In this document: positions 1 to 9,560 of the stretch, in pieces | How positions within the stretch are numbered: the stretch's first letter is position 1 | How the letters are laid out: each line of letters opens with the position of its first letter | NCBI GenBank assembly: GCA_025458905.1 | Contig: JALORN010000013.1 | Location: forward strand, 144,688-208,687 | DNA: 64,000 bases | DNA from: Steroidobacteraceae bacterium | GTDB lineage: Bacteria; Pseudomonadota; Gammaproteobacteria; Steroidobacterales; Steroidobacteraceae | Direction of reading: 5' to 3' | Notes under the pieces: model-generated | The model's database searches: none | What the model was told of the DNA's origin: nothing | What the model saw: the letters and a program-made list of their open reading frames with translations, nothing else | Translations under genes and position numbers: made by a program

Positions 1-611
1 CTCGCGCCGCTGGCGTCGCGCAGCGCGCTGGTGACCAGCACCAGGTAGCCGTTGTTGGTCGTGCCGGTGCTCGGCACGAGCGGCCGCAACGGGCGGATCC
101 GCAGCAGCGTGCCGGCGGCGCCCGCGTCGGGCGCGAGTTCGAGCGCGTAGTCGGTGCCGAGCACCAGCGGACGCACGACGCCGGTGGTGGCCTTGGTCGC
201 GTTGTCGATCGTCACCTGCACCACGCGCACCGCGGCGGCCGTGAGCGAGGCGGGATCGAGCGGGGTGCTGAAGCGCACCTCGGCCGGGTAGGTGGTGGAG
301 AAGCCGTCGAGCGCATTCAGCGCCGCGAGGTTCGGCTGGAACGCGTTCGCCGGCGCATTCAGCGTGCCGTCGGTAGTGCCGCTGAAATAGAGGTCGGTCG
401 GGAACGGCAGGATGCCGGACAGCGGCGCGAACAGCGCGCGCGCATCGGCACGCGGCGCGCTGGCGCCGCCCGCGGGATTGCCGTTGCCGCTCGCGGTGTC
501 GGTCGGGCCGACGTCGGGCGGGCTGCCGTCGGAGTTGGTGTTGGCACAGCCGCCGAGGGAAAGGGCGAGGGCCGAAGCGGCGATCCATGCAGCCGCGGTG
601 AGCCTGGTCAT
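1..611 (-). CDS. VolA/Pla-1-type extracellular lipase lipoprotein, N-terminal part (truncated by window edge)
   Basis: Reads leftwards off the window; about 203 codons are visible. It begins MTRLTAAAWIAASALALSLG followed by GCAN, a signal peptide with an LGGC lipobox, so the protein is probably lipid-anchored in the outer membrane. After a Gly/Ser/Pro linker comes LPFPTDLYFSGTTDGTLN and then NALDGFSTTYP, a signature I recognise from the N-terminal domain of bacterial virulence-factor lipases (Vibrio VolA, Pla-1/cef group). The alpha/beta-hydrolase catalytic domain lies outside the window, so lipase activity is inferred from the family. The ATG at 611 is chosen because the signal peptide starts there. 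The next gene, rsmD, is divergent across a 235-bp gap. Confidence 0.7.
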   Translation of the reverse strand, partial: MTRLTAAAWIAASALALSLGGCANTNSDGSPPDVGPTDTASGNGNPAGGASAPRADARALFAPLSGILPFPTDLYFSGTTDGTLNAPANAFQPNLAALNALDGFSTTYPAEVRFSTPLDPASLTAAAVRVVQVTIDNATKATTGVVRPLVLGTDYALELAPDAGAAGTLLRIRPLRPLVPSTGTTNNGYLVLVTSALRDASGA

Positions 612-846
612 GCGTGACTCCTGGTGCAGTCGGGCGGCCCGGGGCGGGCGGACGCTGCGACGGGCGAGGGCGGGCCAGGAACCGGTGGCGGTCTCGCGGC
701 GGGAATGCAGGCGGCCCCGGCGCGAACGCGGGACGCCTCGACTGGAGCAGGACGCGTCGACTGGCCCCTCGCCACGCCGCACCTGTTGTCATCGTCGGAC
801 GGGAGCTAGGGTACGCTCCCCAAAAGGCGGGAGGCAAGCAACCGAG

Positions 847-1446
847 ATGCAACAGCGGCGAGCGCGCGAACTGCGCATCATCGCCGGCGAGTGGCGTGGC
901 CGGAAGCTGCGCTTCCCGGCGCAAACCTCGATCCGTCCTACGCCCGATCGGGTGCGCGAGACGCTGTTCAACTGGATCGGGCCGAGGATCACGGGGCGCC
1001 GTGCGCTCGACCTCTTCGCCGGCAGCGGCGTGCTCGGCCTCGAGTCGCTGTCGCGCGGCGCGGCTGCGGCGACCTTCGTCGACAGCGACCCGCGCGCGGC
1101 GCAGGCGTTGCGCGAGCGGCTCGCCGAGTGGGGCGCGCGCGGCGGCACCGTGGTCCGCGCCGACGCGCAGGCCTTCCTCGCCGCGCGACCCGCCGACGGC
1201 CCGTTCGGCCTCGTGTTCCTCGATCCGCCGTTCGCCGCGGGGCTGCTGCCCGCGATCGTCGCGCGGCTCGAATCGGGTGGCTGGCTCGATCCGGGCGCCC
1301 TGGTCTATGTCGAGGCCGCGGCCGCGGACCGCTTGCCGGAATGGCCGGCGGGCTGGGAAGTGCTGCGCAGCGGGCAGGCGGGGGCGGTCGGGTATCATCT
1401 GCTGCGCCGCGAAGGGCGGCACGTGGCCACCGGACACCCGACATGA
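847..1446 (+). CDS. rsmD: 16S rRNA (guanine(966)-N(2))-methyltransferase RsmD
   Basis: A 199-aa S-adenosylmethionine-dependent methyltransferase that modifies G966 of 16S rRNA in the small subunit. The N terminus [14 protein letters not shown] is typical of RsmD. The SAM-binding motif I is [13 protein letters not shown] (about residues 54-66), and the catalytic motif IV is FLDPPF. The frame is open further upstream, but the ATG at 847 gives the usual RsmD start and length. Its TGA overlaps the ATG of coaD in ATGA, so the two are translationally coupled, a common rsmD-coaD arrangement in proteobacteria. Confidence 0.95.
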   Translation: MQQRRARELRIIAGEWRGRKLRFPAQTSIRPTPDRVRETLFNWIGPRITGRRALDLFAGSGVLGLESLSRGAAAATFVDSDPRAAQALRERLAEWGARGGTVVRADAQAFLAARPADGPFGLVFLDPPFAAGLLPAIVARLESGGWLDPGALVYVEAAAADRLPEWPAGWEVLRSGQAGAVGYHLLRREGRHVATGHPT

Positions 1447-1925
1447 AGCGCAGCGCCGTCTACCCCGGCACCTTCGACCCGATCACCAACGGCCACACCG
1501 ACCTCGTGCGGCGCGCCGCGTCGATCTTCAACCGGGTCGTCGTCGCGATCGCCGCGAACCCGAACAAGGCGCCGATGTTCCCGCTGGAGAAGCGCGTCGA
1601 GCTCGCGCGCGCCGTGCTCTCGGACCTGCCCAACGTCGAGGTCATCGGCTACTCGGGCCTGACCGTCGATTTCGCGCGCCGCAACGAGCTGTTCGTGATC
1701 GTCCGCGGCCTGCGCGCGGTGTCCGACTTCGAGTTCGAGTTCCAGCTCGCCAACATGAGCCGCCACCTCTCGCGCGACGTCGAGACCGTGTTCATGACGC
1801 CGCAGGAGCAGTTCACGTTCATCTCCTCGACGCTGGTGCGCGAGATCGCCGTGCTCGGCGGCGACGTCGGCGAGTTCGTGCACCCGATCGTCGCAGCCGA
1901 GCTGCGCAAGCAGAGCCGGGTGTGA
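1443..1925 (+). CDS. coaD: Phosphopantetheine adenylyltransferase
   Basis: 160 aa, the usual length. It transfers AMP to 4'-phosphopantetheine in the penultimate step of coenzyme A synthesis. It shows the nucleotidyltransferase motif [12 protein letters not shown] near the N terminus (TNGH is the HxGH-type site), the [12 protein letters not shown] segment and the ISSTLVREI motif near the C terminus. It overlaps the rsmD stop by 4 bp. coaBC, which acts earlier in the same pathway, lies 6 kb downstream in this window. Confidence 0.97.
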   Translation: MKRSAVYPGTFDPITNGHTDLVRRAASIFNRVVVAIAANPNKAPMFPLEKRVELARAVLSDLPNVEVIGYSGLTVDFARRNELFVIVRGLRAVSDFEFEFQLANMSRHLSRDVETVFMTPQEQFTFISSTLVREIAVLGGDVGEFVHPIVAAELRKQSRV

Positions 1926-1950
1926 TGGCCGGCGCGGCGCGCAGGCCCGC

Positions 1951-2325
1951 GTGAACCTAGAGGGCCACTGGGTGCCGGTCGGTGCCTGGGTGGCCGGCGA
2001 GGTCGTGCCGATCGCAGAGCTGCGCGTCGCGCGCCTGGTGTTCGCCGCCGGCGCGTGGCGCATCGAGGACAAGACGCGTACGCCGGTCGATCGCGGCGAC
2101 TACGTCCTCGACGCCACGGCCTGCCCCAAGTCCCTCGACCTGATCGGCCGCGACGGGCCGAACGCCGGCCGCACCTTCCGCGCGATCGTCGAGGTCGACG
2201 GCGACCTGATGACCCTGTGCTACGACCTCGACGGCGGCGAGCGGCCGATCAGCACCGAGCCGCAGGAAGACGTCCTGCTGCTGACGATCACCTACGCACG
2301 CGAGAGCGCGCGGCTCGCGTCCTGA
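1951..2325 (+). CDS. TIGR03067-type conserved protein
   Basis: 124 aa with a GTG start at 1951, beginning MNLEGHWVPVGAWVAGE. The LEGxW opening, the central RIEDKTRTPVDRGDYVLD and the following CPKSLDLIGRDGPNAGRTF resemble the TIGR03067 family, small beta-rich proteins of unknown role common in planctomycetes and some proteobacteria. No signal peptide is seen. It follows coaD by 25 bp and may be co-transcribed. Its 3' end overlaps the convergent glycosylase gene by 38 bp. The family call is from pattern recognition and the function is unknown. Confidence 0.6.
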   Translation: MNLEGHWVPVGAWVAGEVVPIAELRVARLVFAAGAWRIEDKTRTPVDRGDYVLDATACPKSLDLIGRDGPNAGRTFRAIVEVDGDLMTLCYDLDGGERPISTEPQEDVLLLTITYARESARLAS

Positions 2326-3055
2326 CGGCGCGCACCCGCAGGCGCGGCGCGGGACGCAGCGGCTCGGGCAGGCGCCCGGCCTTGTGCAGGTCGCAGGCGC
2401 GCCAGAGGTACCAGGCCGCGGCCGAGCGCTGCGGCGCCCAGCGCGTGCCGAAGTGCGCGAGTGCGCGGGGAGCGGGCAGCTGTCGCAGGCCGTAGGCGAG
2501 GCGGAAGCCGTTGCGCACGCCGAAGTCGTCGACCGGCAGCACGTCCGGCCGGCCGAGCTGGAACATCAGCATCATCTCGACCGTCCAGCGCCCGATGCCA
2601 CGCACCGCGGTGAGGCGCGCGACGATCGCGTCGTCGTCGAGCGGCAGCAGCGTCGCGGTGTCGGGCACCGTGCCGTCGAGCGCCTTGGCGGCGAGGTCCT
2701 TCAGTGCCGCGACCTTCGAGCCGGAATAGCCGATCGCGCGCAGCCGCTCCGGCGCGATCGCGAGCAGCTGCGCGGGCGTCGGGAAGGCCTCCGGGTCGTC
2801 CGGGTGGAACGCCGCCACGAGCCGCCGGAAGATCGTGCCGGCGGCGACGCCGTTGAGCTGCTGGTAGGTGATCGCGCGCGCCAGGTGGCGGAACGGCGCG
2901 TCCTCGGCCTTCGGCACCAGTCCATAGGGGCCGACCGCGTCGATCAACCGCGCCATCACCGGGTCGGCGGCGCCCAGGTAGGCGACGATCTGCTGGCTCA
3001 AGGGAGCGCGCTCCTGGAAGAAGTCGACGGTCGCCGTGGTGCCGCGCCGGCTCAC
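2288..3055 (-). CDS. DNA-3-methyladenine glycosylase (AlkA/HhH-GPD family)
   Basis: 255 aa, GTG start at 3055 overlapping the mutM TGA in GTGA, so it is coupled to mutM. It excises alkylated bases in base excision repair. The helix-hairpin-helix GPD segment is visible: AVRGIGRWTVEMMLMF, then LGRPDVLPVDDFGVR, which carries the expected catalytic aspartate. AITYQQLNGVAAGTIFRRL matches the Mag1/AlkA core. The frame stays open upstream through mutM, but that part is not this protein. Two base-excision glycosylases (MutM and this one) are therefore in one transcription unit. The E. coli AlkA regulatory N-terminal domain is absent. Confidence 0.88.
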   Translation of the reverse strand: MSRRGTTATVDFFQERAPLSQQIVAYLGAADPVMARLIDAVGPYGLVPKAEDAPFRHLARAITYQQLNGVAAGTIFRRLVAAFHPDDPEAFPTPAQLLAIAPERLRAIGYSGSKVAALKDLAAKALDGTVPDTATLLPLDDDAIVARLTAVRGIGRWTVEMMLMFQLGRPDVLPVDDFGVRNGFRLAYGLRQLPAPRALAHFGTRWAPQRSAAAWYLWRACDLHKAGRLPEPLRPAPRLRVRAVRTRAARSRVRR

Positions 3056-3870
3056 CGCTGGCAGCCCGCGCACCAGTACGTGGAGCGCTGGCCCTGCACG
3101 AAGTGCCGCACCGGCTGCGCGCACACGCGGCAGGGCTCGCCGGGGCGCTCGTAGACGTAGAGTTTCTGGCGGAAGTAACCGGGGTTGCCGTCGGCGCCGA
3201 CGTAGTCGCGCAAGGTCGTGCCGCCGACCTCGACCGCCATCGCCAGCACCTCGCGGATCGATTCCACCAGGCGCGCGACCTCGTCGCGCTTCAGGCCGCG
3301 GGCCTGCCGCCGCGGCCGGATCCGCGCGCGGAACAGCGCCTCGCTGGCGTAGATGTTGCCGACGCCCACGACCACGTGGCTGTTCATGACCAGCTGCTTG
3401 ATCGCGACCCGCCGGCCGCGGGTCGCGCGCCACAGGTAGTCGGCGTCGAAGGCGGGGTCGAAGGGCTCGGGCGCGAGCTTCGCGAGCAGCGGGTGCGCGG
3501 CCGGGTCACCGTCGAGGAAGTGCAGCGAGCCGAAGCGGCGCGGGTCGTTGAAGCGCAGCGCCTGCCCCGAGTCGAGCACGAGGTCGAGGTGGTCGTGGAG
3601 CCTGCGCGGCGTGTCGGCGGGCAGCACCCGCAAGCTGCCCGACATGCCGAGGTGCAGCATCAGGGTGGCGCCCGAGTCGAGCTCGAACAGCAGGTACTTG
3701 GCACGCCGGCCGGCACGCGTCACGCGCGCGCCGGCGACGCGGCCGGGCAGGGCGCGGTCGACGGGCCAGCGCAGCCGCGGCTCGTGCAGCGCGAGCTCGA
3801 CGATCCTGCGGCCCACAACGTGCGGCTCGACGCCGCGGCGCGTGGTCTCGACTTCGGGAAGTTCCGGCAT
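3052..3870 (-). CDS. mutM: Formamidopyrimidine-DNA glycosylase
   Basis: 272 aa. It removes 8-oxoguanine and formamidopyrimidines and nicks the abasic site. The start at 3870 is fixed by the N terminus MPELPEVE: after Met removal, Pro and Glu are the catalytic residues. The H2TH region VGVGNIYASEALFRA and the C-terminal zinc finger (Cys-x2-Cys ... Cys-x2-Cys, ending CAGCQR) are intact. It lies downstream of rpmB-rpmG in the same direction with a 160-bp gap and is coupled to the alkylbase glycosylase gene. This order matches E. coli mutM-rpmG-rpmB. Confidence 0.97.
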   Translation of the reverse strand: MPELPEVETTRRGVEPHVVGRRIVELALHEPRLRWPVDRALPGRVAGARVTRAGRRAKYLLFELDSGATLMLHLGMSGSLRVLPADTPRRLHDHLDLVLDSGQALRFNDPRRFGSLHFLDGDPAAHPLLAKLAPEPFDPAFDADYLWRATRGRRVAIKQLVMNSHVVVGVGNIYASEALFRARIRPRRQARGLKRDEVARLVESIREVLAMAVEVGGTTLRDYVGADGNPGYFRQKLYVYERPGEPCRVCAQPVRHFVQGQRSTYWCAGCQR

Positions 3871-4030
3871 GCGGTCCGGTCCGGCGTCGGGTCCCGGGCG
3901 AGAGCGCCCAGGGAGGACGGTGCTGTGGCGCAGGGGACGCGGCGCGGGTCCGGGACGGGCGGGCGGCAAGGGTCGCCGCGCCGGGACACCGCAGGGGCTT
4001 CGGGCCGGGCGGCCACGAAGCCCCGGAGGA

Positions 4031-4186
<156 letters not shown>

Positions 4187-4243
4187 GGCTCGGTGCTCCG
4201 TGTTCGCGCAGGCCCGGGACCCTAGGTCCCCGCCCGCGGCGGC

Positions 4244-4480
4244 TCAGATCTTCGCGCCCTTGGCGCGCATGTCGGCGACGACCGCGTCGAGGCCGTTCTT
4301 CTCGATCGTACGCAGGGCGTTGGTGGTCACGCGCAGCGAGATCCAGCGCTTCTCGCCCTCGAGCCAGAAACGCTGCGTGTGCAGGTTCGGCAGGAAACGG
4401 CGGCGCTTCTTGTTGTTCGCGTGGGACACGGTGTTGCCCACGACGGGGCGCTTGCCGGTGAGTTCGCAGACGCGGGACAT
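4244..4480 (-). CDS. rpmB: 50S ribosomal protein L28
   Basis: 78 aa, start [16 protein letters not shown], with the [16 protein letters not shown] segment characteristic of L28. The frame extends 32 codons upstream, but the conserved start at 4480 gives the exact family length. It is first in the rpmB-rpmG-mutM-glycosylase direction, with a recognisable sigma-70 promoter 68 bp upstream. Confidence 0.97.
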   Translation of the reverse strand: MSRVCELTGKRPVVGNTVSHANNKKRRRFLPNLHTQRFWLEGEKRWISLRVTTNALRTIEKNGLDAVVADMRAKGAKI

Positions 4481-4547
4481 GGTAAGCCCTTCGGAATCAG
4501 CGGGTTGTGGTTGCCGGGACGCGTTCGGCCCGGGGCAAAGGGCCGTC

Positions 4548-4576
4548 TTTATACCAGCGTCGGGGGGGCACGGCAA
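4548..4576 (-). promoter_or_regulatory. Sigma-70-type promoter for rpmB-rpmG
   Basis: On the minus strand, TTGCCG (4576-4571) is followed by a 17-bp spacer and TATAAA (4553-4548), with TGG directly before the -10 box. Spacing is ideal and the -10 differs from consensus at one base. It lies about 68 bp upstream of the rpmB start. This is seen in sequence; activity is inferred. Confidence 0.65.
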
Positions 4577-4722
4577 CCGGCGGGGCGAGGGCGTGCGGCG
4601 TGGGTCTCGCCCTTATTGTGAGGTCGCGGGGAGGTCGCGGGGAGGCCGGCCGGAGTCCCGCGGCAGTTGGGCGCCACGCCCGGGCACGAGTCAGCCGTCG
4701 GGCCGCAGCGCCCGGTCGGTCT

Positions 4723-4828
4723 GGCGCGCCGCAGCGAGTCGATACCGATCTCCTCGAGGCGGCGGATGACCGTCGGCCCGACGCCCCGACCCTGCAACGG
4801 CGTCTGCCGCTCCGTCCGTGAAGGCCAT
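4723..4828 (-). pseudogene. Remnant of a small helix-hairpin-helix protein
   Basis: An ATG at 4828 opens MAFTDGAAD, but the recognisable part continues in another frame as GVGPTVIRRLEEIGIDSLRR, a helix-hairpin-helix segment seen in small 'pathogenicity locus'/HHH proteins of proteobacteria. At least one frameshift separates start and domain, and the C-terminal part is unrecognisable. It sits directly after the vapBC remnant in the 646-bp region between rpmB and radC, which otherwise holds only the rpmB promoter. Confidence 0.5.
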
Positions 4829-4900
4829 GTTGCTCGTTCCCTCCCGCCTACCGTGGTGCTTACCCTCGGCCGCCCCTCTCCCCGCCGTGCGCGGACATCG

Positions 4901-5058
4901 CCACCGCCGAAAGGCCGCGCGGGCGAGGCGAGCCTGCGACAGGTCCAGTGGCACGCACTCGATCCCTCGATCACGGCCCGCGCCTCGGTCTCGCGGGTGA
5001 GCCTCGCCAGCTCTGTCGCCAGTGGGTCGGCCTCGGCGTTGCGGATGTCGAGGGCCCT
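4901..5058 (-). pseudogene. Decayed vapBC toxin-antitoxin locus (fused fragments)
   Basis: From 5058 the minus strand encodes ALDIRNAEADPLATELARLT, the N terminus of a VapB (Rv0623-like) antitoxin, but the expected ATG is AGG. After about 31 codons the match stops. From 4963, in a different frame, comes VPLDLSQARLARAAFRRW, which resembles the C-terminal third of a VapC PIN toxin. The rest of vapB and the first two thirds of vapC appear deleted. No functional product is expected. Confidence 0.55.
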
Positions 5059-5126
5059 CGAGTATTTCCCCCGTTCCGGCAGTTCCGGCACGTGGCCGGA
5101 CACTACTACGCCCCGATCCTCCGCCG

Positions 5127-5828
5127 TCAGAGCAGCCCCCGCTCCGCGAGCGAGACGGCATCCGGCCCGGCGACGATCAGGTGGTCGAGCACGCGGATGT
5201 CGACCAGCGCGAGCGCATCGCGCAGGCGCTGGGTGATCAACTCGTCGGCCTGGCTCGGCTCGGCGACGCCGCTCGGGTGGTTGTGCGCGAGGATCACCGC
5301 GGCGGCGTTGTGGGCGAGCGCCTGGCGCAGGACTTCGCGCGGGTGGACGCTGGCGCCGTCGATGGTGCCGCGGAACAGCTCCTCGAAGGCCAGCAGGCGG
5401 TGGCGGTTGTCGAGGTACAGGCAGCAGAACACCTCGAACGGGCGGTCGCGCAGCTGGGCGGTGAGGAAGCGGCGCGTCTCGCCGGGCGAGGTGAGCACCG
5501 CCCCGGCGCGCAGCGCCTCGGCGTAGTGGCGGCGGGCGAGCTCCAGCGCGGCCTGCAGCAGGCACCAGCGGGCGGGGCCGAGGCCCGGCGAGGCGAGGCA
5601 GCGCGCGCGGTCCGCCGACAGCAGCGCGCGCAGGCCCTGGTGGCGGCCGAGCAGGCTGCGCGCGAGGTCGACGGCGCTCTGGCCGCGGATGCCGGTGCCG
5701 AACAGCACCGCCAGCAGCTCGGCGTCGGAGAGCGCCGCGGGGCCGCGCGCCAGCAGCTTCTCGCGCGGACGCTCGGCGGCGGGCCAGTGGCGGAGGGAGG
5801 AGCTGGAGGGCAGGTCGAGACTCGGCAT
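5127..5828 (-). CDS. radC: RadC family JAMM/MPN+ protein
   Basis: 233 aa, full length. The N-terminal helix-hairpin-helix part ([20 protein letters not shown] ...) is followed by the MPN+ domain with the metal-binding motif HNHPSG and downstream D (AEPSQADE). Despite the name, RadC is not clearly a repair protein; its family is a putative metalloprotease/DNA-associated domain. It is divergent from coaBC across the inserted cheB and zinc-ribbon genes, matching the E. coli orientation of radC relative to dfp (coaBC). Confidence 0.93.
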   Translation of the reverse strand: MPSLDLPSSSSLRHWPAAERPREKLLARGPAALSDAELLAVLFGTGIRGQSAVDLARSLLGRHQGLRALLSADRARCLASPGLGPARWCLLQAALELARRHYAEALRAGAVLTSPGETRRFLTAQLRDRPFEVFCCLYLDNRHRLLAFEELFRGTIDGASVHPREVLRQALAHNAAAVILAHNHPSGVAEPSQADELITQRLRDALALVDIRVLDHLIVAGPDAVSLAERGLL

Positions 5829-5941
5829 GGCCGCAGCATCGCGCGGCGCGTGCCCGGCGCGCGAGCCGGCAATCGCGTGCGAACCGCCGGATTCGCGACT
5901 GGACGGCGCTGCCCCGCGCGCGGGCACGGCGGGCGGCCGCT

Positions 5942-7102
5942 TCAGTCGCGCGGTCCTGCCGGTTCCACGCCCGTGACCTGGCACAACAGAGGCCCGATCC
6001 GCGACAGTGGCAGCTGGACGTGCGCGGCACCGAGCTCGGCGGCCGCGCCGGGCATTCCCCAGACGAGGCTGCTCGCCTTGTCCTGCACGATGTTGTACGC
6101 GCCCTGGTCGCGCATCGCGCGCATGCCCTGCGCCCCGTCTGCGCCCATGCCGGTCAGCATCACGCCGACCGCGCGCTGTGCCGCGTGCCGCGCGACCGAG
6201 TGGAACAGCACGTCGACGCTCGGCCGGTGCAGGTTGACGCGCTCCCCCGCCTCGACGCGGCAGCAGTAGCCCTCGGCGTCGCGCCCGATCGCGAACTGCA
6301 GGCCGCCCGGCGCGACGTAGACGCGGCCGGTCTCGAGCCGCAGGCCATCCTCGGCCTCGAGCACGGCATGCGGCAGCTGCGCGTCCAGGCGCTCCGCGAA
6401 CTTGCGGCTGAACCCGGCCGGGATGTGCTGGGTGATCACGATCGGCGGCAGCCGGCCGGCAGGCAGGGACTCGAGCAGTGCCTGGATCGCGCTCACGCCG
6501 CCGGTCGAGGCGCCGATCGCCACCACGTCGACCGCGCGCGCGGACGCGGGCACGGCGGGTACCGGGGGCTGTTCGTCCGCGTGCGTCCGGGCCGGCGCGG
6601 CCGAGCTCGCGGTGCCTGCGGGCACGCGAGCCTGCGGGCTGGACGCGGGACGCGGTTCCGCCGCGGCAGGCGGGCCCGCCGGCACGTAGGGACGCACCCG
6701 CGCATAGGCGGCTGCGCGTACCTTCGACACCAGCGCATCGCGGTATTCGTCGAGCGGCAGGCCGCTGGTGCCGGGCTTGGGCATGAAATCCACCGCGCCG
6801 AGCGTGAGCGCCTCGAGCGTCGCCTCGGCGCCATCCTCGGTCAGCGACGAGCACATCACGACCGGCATCGGCCGCAGCCGCATGAGGTTGCGCAGGAACT
6901 TCAGGCCGCTCATCCCGGGCATCGACACGTCCAGCGTGAGCACGTCGGGTGACAGCGTGCGCACCTTCTCGCGCGCTTCCAGGCTGTCGGCCGCCTGGCC
7001 GACGACCTCGAGGTCCGGCTGGCCCTCGAGGATCGCGAGCAGCAACTCGCGGTCGACCGGGGAGTCGTCGACGATCAGCACGCGGATCTTCTGGCGCGTC
7101 AT
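5942..7102 (-). CDS. cheB: Chemotaxis protein-glutamate methylesterase CheB (solitary)
   Basis: 386 aa. The receiver domain (residues about 5-120) has the acidic pair D12-D13, phospho-acceptor D58 ([12 protein letters not shown]) and the conserved Lys in DFMPKPGT. A Pro/Ala-rich linker (about 140-190) leads to the methylesterase domain with [10 protein letters not shown] (Ser), [10 protein letters not shown] (His) and TGMGADGA (Asp). CheB demethylates and deamidates chemoreceptors and tunes adaptation. No other chemotaxis gene is nearby, so partners must be elsewhere. The start at 7102 is chosen by the receiver N terminus. Confidence 0.95.
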   Translation of the reverse strand: MTRQKIRVLIVDDSPVDRELLLAILEGQPDLEVVGQAADSLEAREKVRTLSPDVLTLDVSMPGMSGLKFLRNLMRLRPMPVVMCSSLTEDGAEATLEALTLGAVDFMPKPGTSGLPLDEYRDALVSKVRAAAYARVRPYVPAGPPAAAEPRPASSPQARVPAGTASSAAPARTHADEQPPVPAVPASARAVDVVAIGASTGGVSAIQALLESLPAGRLPPIVITQHIPAGFSRKFAERLDAQLPHAVLEAEDGLRLETGRVYVAPGGLQFAIGRDAEGYCCRVEAGERVNLHRPSVDVLFHSVARHAAQRAVGVMLTGMGADGAQGMRAMRDQGAYNIVQDKASSLVWGMPGAAAELGAAHVQLPLSRIGPLLCQVTGVEPAGPRD

Positions 7103-7257
7103 CCGTGGGGCTCGGTTGCTGTTCGATGGCGCAGGCGTTCGTGCCGGTACCGTGCGCGGGTGTGACGGGACGGAAGGCAGTAAGGATGCGGGATACATCC
7201 ATTCTGCGCGCCTCGATGCCGTTGCGGAAGCGGGTCGGCCGCGGCCCCGGTCACGGA

Positions 7258-7476
7258 TCAGCCTTCGCCCTCCCGGCGCCGATCGAGCCGCGGGCTGAGG
7301 TGGGCCAACCCCGGGACCGCCTGTTCGTGCGCCGGCTTCGACCACTTCCCGGGGTCCATGAACACCGCCGAGCACCCGGCACAGGCGTAGAACTTCGCCC
7401 CGAGCCGCGACTTGCCGACGGCGACGAAGTCGGGGCTCGAGCACACGCGGCACTGGAATCCGGGGCGGGGGAGCAT
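7258..7476 (-). CDS. Small zinc-ribbon protein
   Basis: 72 aa starting MLPRPGFQCRVCSS. It has two Cys pairs, CRVC at residues 9-12 and CAGC at 32-35, spaced as in a zinc ribbon, followed by a charged tail ending in RRREGEG. It lies between cheB (155 bp upstream of cheB's start) and coaBC, in the cheB direction. The paired cysteines and a clean start support a real gene; no function can be assigned. Confidence 0.55.
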   Translation of the reverse strand: MLPRPGFQCRVCSSPDFVAVGKSRLGAKFYACAGCSAVFMDPGKWSKPAHEQAVPGLAHLSPRLDRRREGEG

Positions 7477-7665
7477 GGGCGAATCGTCGCCACAGGGCGG
7501 GGCGGACGTCCATCCAGTGCCGGGCGGCGCGCTCCACTGTATGGGTCGCGGGCGAGGTCTCCGTCGCCGGCGCGAGGTCGTCCCGACGGCCCTGGTCGGG
7601 CCGGCGGTTGCGGATCGTGAGGGGTTCGTTTGCAGAGCCCACGAACCGGGCCGGATAATGCGGCG

Positions 7666-8919
7666 ATGGCCAGCCTGTCCGGCAAGAAGATCGTCCTCGG
7701 CGTCACCGGCGGCATCGCCGCCTACAAGAGCCCGGACCTGGTGCGCCGCCTGCGCGAGCAGGGCGCCGAGGTGCAGGTGGTGATGACCGCGGGCGCGCGC
7801 CAGTTCGTCACGCCGATCACCTTCCAGGCGGTCTCGGGGCGCGAGGTGCGCGACGACCTCTGGGATCCGGCGGGCGAGGCTGCGATGGGCCACATCGAGC
7901 TCGCCCGCTGGGCCGACCTCGTGCTGGTGGCGCCGGCCACTGCCGACTTCATTGCGCGGCTCGCGAGCGGCCGGGCCGACGACCTGCTGGCGACGCTGCT
8001 GCTCGCGACCGAGTCGCGCGTGGCCGTCGCCCCGGCGATGAACCGCGTGATGTGGGCCCACCCCGCGACCCAGGCGAACGTCGCACTGCTGCGCGAGCGC
8101 GGGCTCGCGGTGCTCGGCCCGGGCGCCGGCGAGCAGGCCTGCGGCGAGACCGGCGAGGGGCGGATGCTCGAGCCCACCGAGATCGCGACGCGGGTCGCGG
8201 CGCTGCTCGGGCCCGAGGGACCGCTGAAGGGCTGCCGGTTGCTGATCACCGCGGGGCCGACCCGCGAGCGGATCGACCCGGTGCGCTTCATCAGCAACCG
8301 CAGCAGCGGCAAGATGGGCTTCGCGGTCGCGGCGGCGGCGCGCGCCGCCGGCGCCGACGTGGTACTGGTCGCGGGACCGGTGTCGCTGGCGACGCCCGAC
8401 GGCGTGCGGCGCGTCGACGTCGAGAGCGCGGCCGACATGCACGAGGCGGTGATGCGCGAGCTGCCGGGCACTCACGTCTACGTCTCCACCGCGGCCGTCG
8501 CCGACTACCGGCCGGCGAAGCCCGTCGATCGCAAGATCAAGAAGACCGAGTCGGCGCTCGACCTCGACCTGGAGCGCACGGTCGACATCCTCGCCGCCGT
8601 GTCGGCGCATCCGCAGCGGCCGTTCGTCGTCGGCTTCGCGGCCGAGACCCACGACGTCGAAATGCACGCGCGGCAGAAGCTCGTGAAGAAGAACCTCGAC
8701 CTGATCGCCGCCAACGAGGTCGGCGACGACAAGGTGTTCGAGAAGGACGACAACGCCCTGATGGTGCTGGCGCGCGACGGCGGGCGACAGGACATCGGCC
8801 CGGGCCCCAAGACGCTGATCGCGCGCGACCTGGTGGCGCTGATCGCGCAGCGCTGGCGCGCGGCGGGTGGCGGCGCGCCGCGGGTCGTGCCGCAGGTCGG
8901 CGCCGTGGTGCGCGGCTGA
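7666..8919 (+). CDS. coaBC: Bifunctional phosphopantothenoylcysteine decarboxylase / phosphopantothenate-cysteine ligase
   Basis: 417 aa. The CoaC flavoprotein half (about 1-185) starts [17 protein letters not shown] and contains the FMN-binding and catalytic regions, including [10 protein letters not shown] and the [13 protein letters not shown] substrate-clamp segment. The CoaB half contains [20 protein letters not shown] and, further on, [10 protein letters not shown]. Together they make 4'-phosphopantetheine from phosphopantothenate and cysteine. The start at 7666 is chosen by the conserved N terminus. It is followed by dut, as in E. coli. Confidence 0.97.
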   Translation: MASLSGKKIVLGVTGGIAAYKSPDLVRRLREQGAEVQVVMTAGARQFVTPITFQAVSGREVRDDLWDPAGEAAMGHIELARWADLVLVAPATADFIARLASGRADDLLATLLLATESRVAVAPAMNRVMWAHPATQANVALLRERGLAVLGPGAGEQACGETGEGRMLEPTEIATRVAALLGPEGPLKGCRLLITAGPTRERIDPVRFISNRSSGKMGFAVAAAARAAGADVVLVAGPVSLATPDGVRRVDVESAADMHEAVMRELPGTHVYVSTAAVADYRPAKPVDRKIKKTESALDLDLERTVDILAAVSAHPQRPFVVGFAAETHDVEMHARQKLVKKNLDLIAANEVGDDKVFEKDDNALMVLARDGGRQDIGPGPKTLIARDLVALIAQRWRAAGGGAPRVVPQVGAVVRG

Positions 8920-9019
8920 GGCGCTGCGCGCGGGCCTGCTACGCCAGCCTTTGCGCTCGGCGCACCGTATCGCAAGCCCGAGACCGGCGACCCGAATTTC
9001 CTCCGAGGCATTCCCGACG

Positions 9020-9481
9020 ATGAGTCGACGACCCTTGAAGGTGCGCGTGCTCGATGCGCGCATCGGCCGCGAGTTCCCGCTGCCGGCGTATGCCACTGGC
9101 GGCTCCGCGGGCCTCGACCTGCGCGCCTGCGTCGATGCCCCGACGGTACTCGCGCCAGGCGCGGCGCAGCTGATCCCGACCGGCCTGTCCATCTGGGTCG
9201 AGGATCCGGGCCTCGCCGCGGTGATCCTCCCGCGCTCGGGCCTCGGCCACAAGCAGGGCATCGTGCTCGGCAACCTCGTCGGGCTGATCGACTCGGACTA
9301 CCAGGGCCCGCTGATGGTCTCGTGCTGGAACCGCGGCGCCGAACCCTACACGGTGCAACCGGGCGAACGGATCGCCCAGCTGGTCGTGGTACCCGTCGTG
9401 CAGGTGGAGTTCGAGATCGTCGACGACTTCGCCGCCACCGCGCGCGGCACCGGCGGCTTCGGCAGCTCCGGCCGCCGCTGA
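9020..9481 (+). CDS. dut: Deoxyuridine 5'-triphosphate nucleotidohydrolase
   Basis: 153 aa. It hydrolyses dUTP to dUMP, keeping uracil out of DNA and feeding dTMP synthesis. The five trimeric dUTPase motifs are present: [41 protein letters not shown] and the glycine-rich C terminus [11 protein letters not shown]. It lies 100 bp downstream of coaBC. Its stop is followed within 6 bp by one copy of the dispersed GGGGACAGATTTATTT repeat. Confidence 0.97.
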   Translation: MSRRPLKVRVLDARIGREFPLPAYATGGSAGLDLRACVDAPTVLAPGAAQLIPTGLSIWVEDPGLAAVILPRSGLGHKQGIVLGNLVGLIDSDYQGPLMVSCWNRGAEPYTVQPGERIAQLVVVPVVQVEFEIVDDFAATARGTGGFGSSGRR

Positions 9482-9486
9482 ACACC

Positions 9487-9507
9487 AAAGGGGACAGATT
9501 TATTTTT
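9487..9507 (+). repeat. Dispersed GGGGACRGATTTATTT repeat, single arm
   Basis: One half of the palindromic repeat seen elsewhere here (10371-10497, 35092-35119, 39685-39729, 59317-59371): AAAGGGGACAGATTTATTTT. It starts 6 bp after the dut stop. No matching second arm follows, so this copy looks partial. Confidence 0.75.
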
Positions 9508-9560
9508 CTGATTCGTTTTCTGCCTGTTTGCTGGTTCGACCCGCTATCCGGGAGGCAGCG

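Noticed and set aside
7258..9273. Long minus-strand frame opposite coaBC and dut
   Set aside because: Only the final 72 codons (zinc-ribbon protein) have protein-like features. The remainder is antisense to two well-defined genes.
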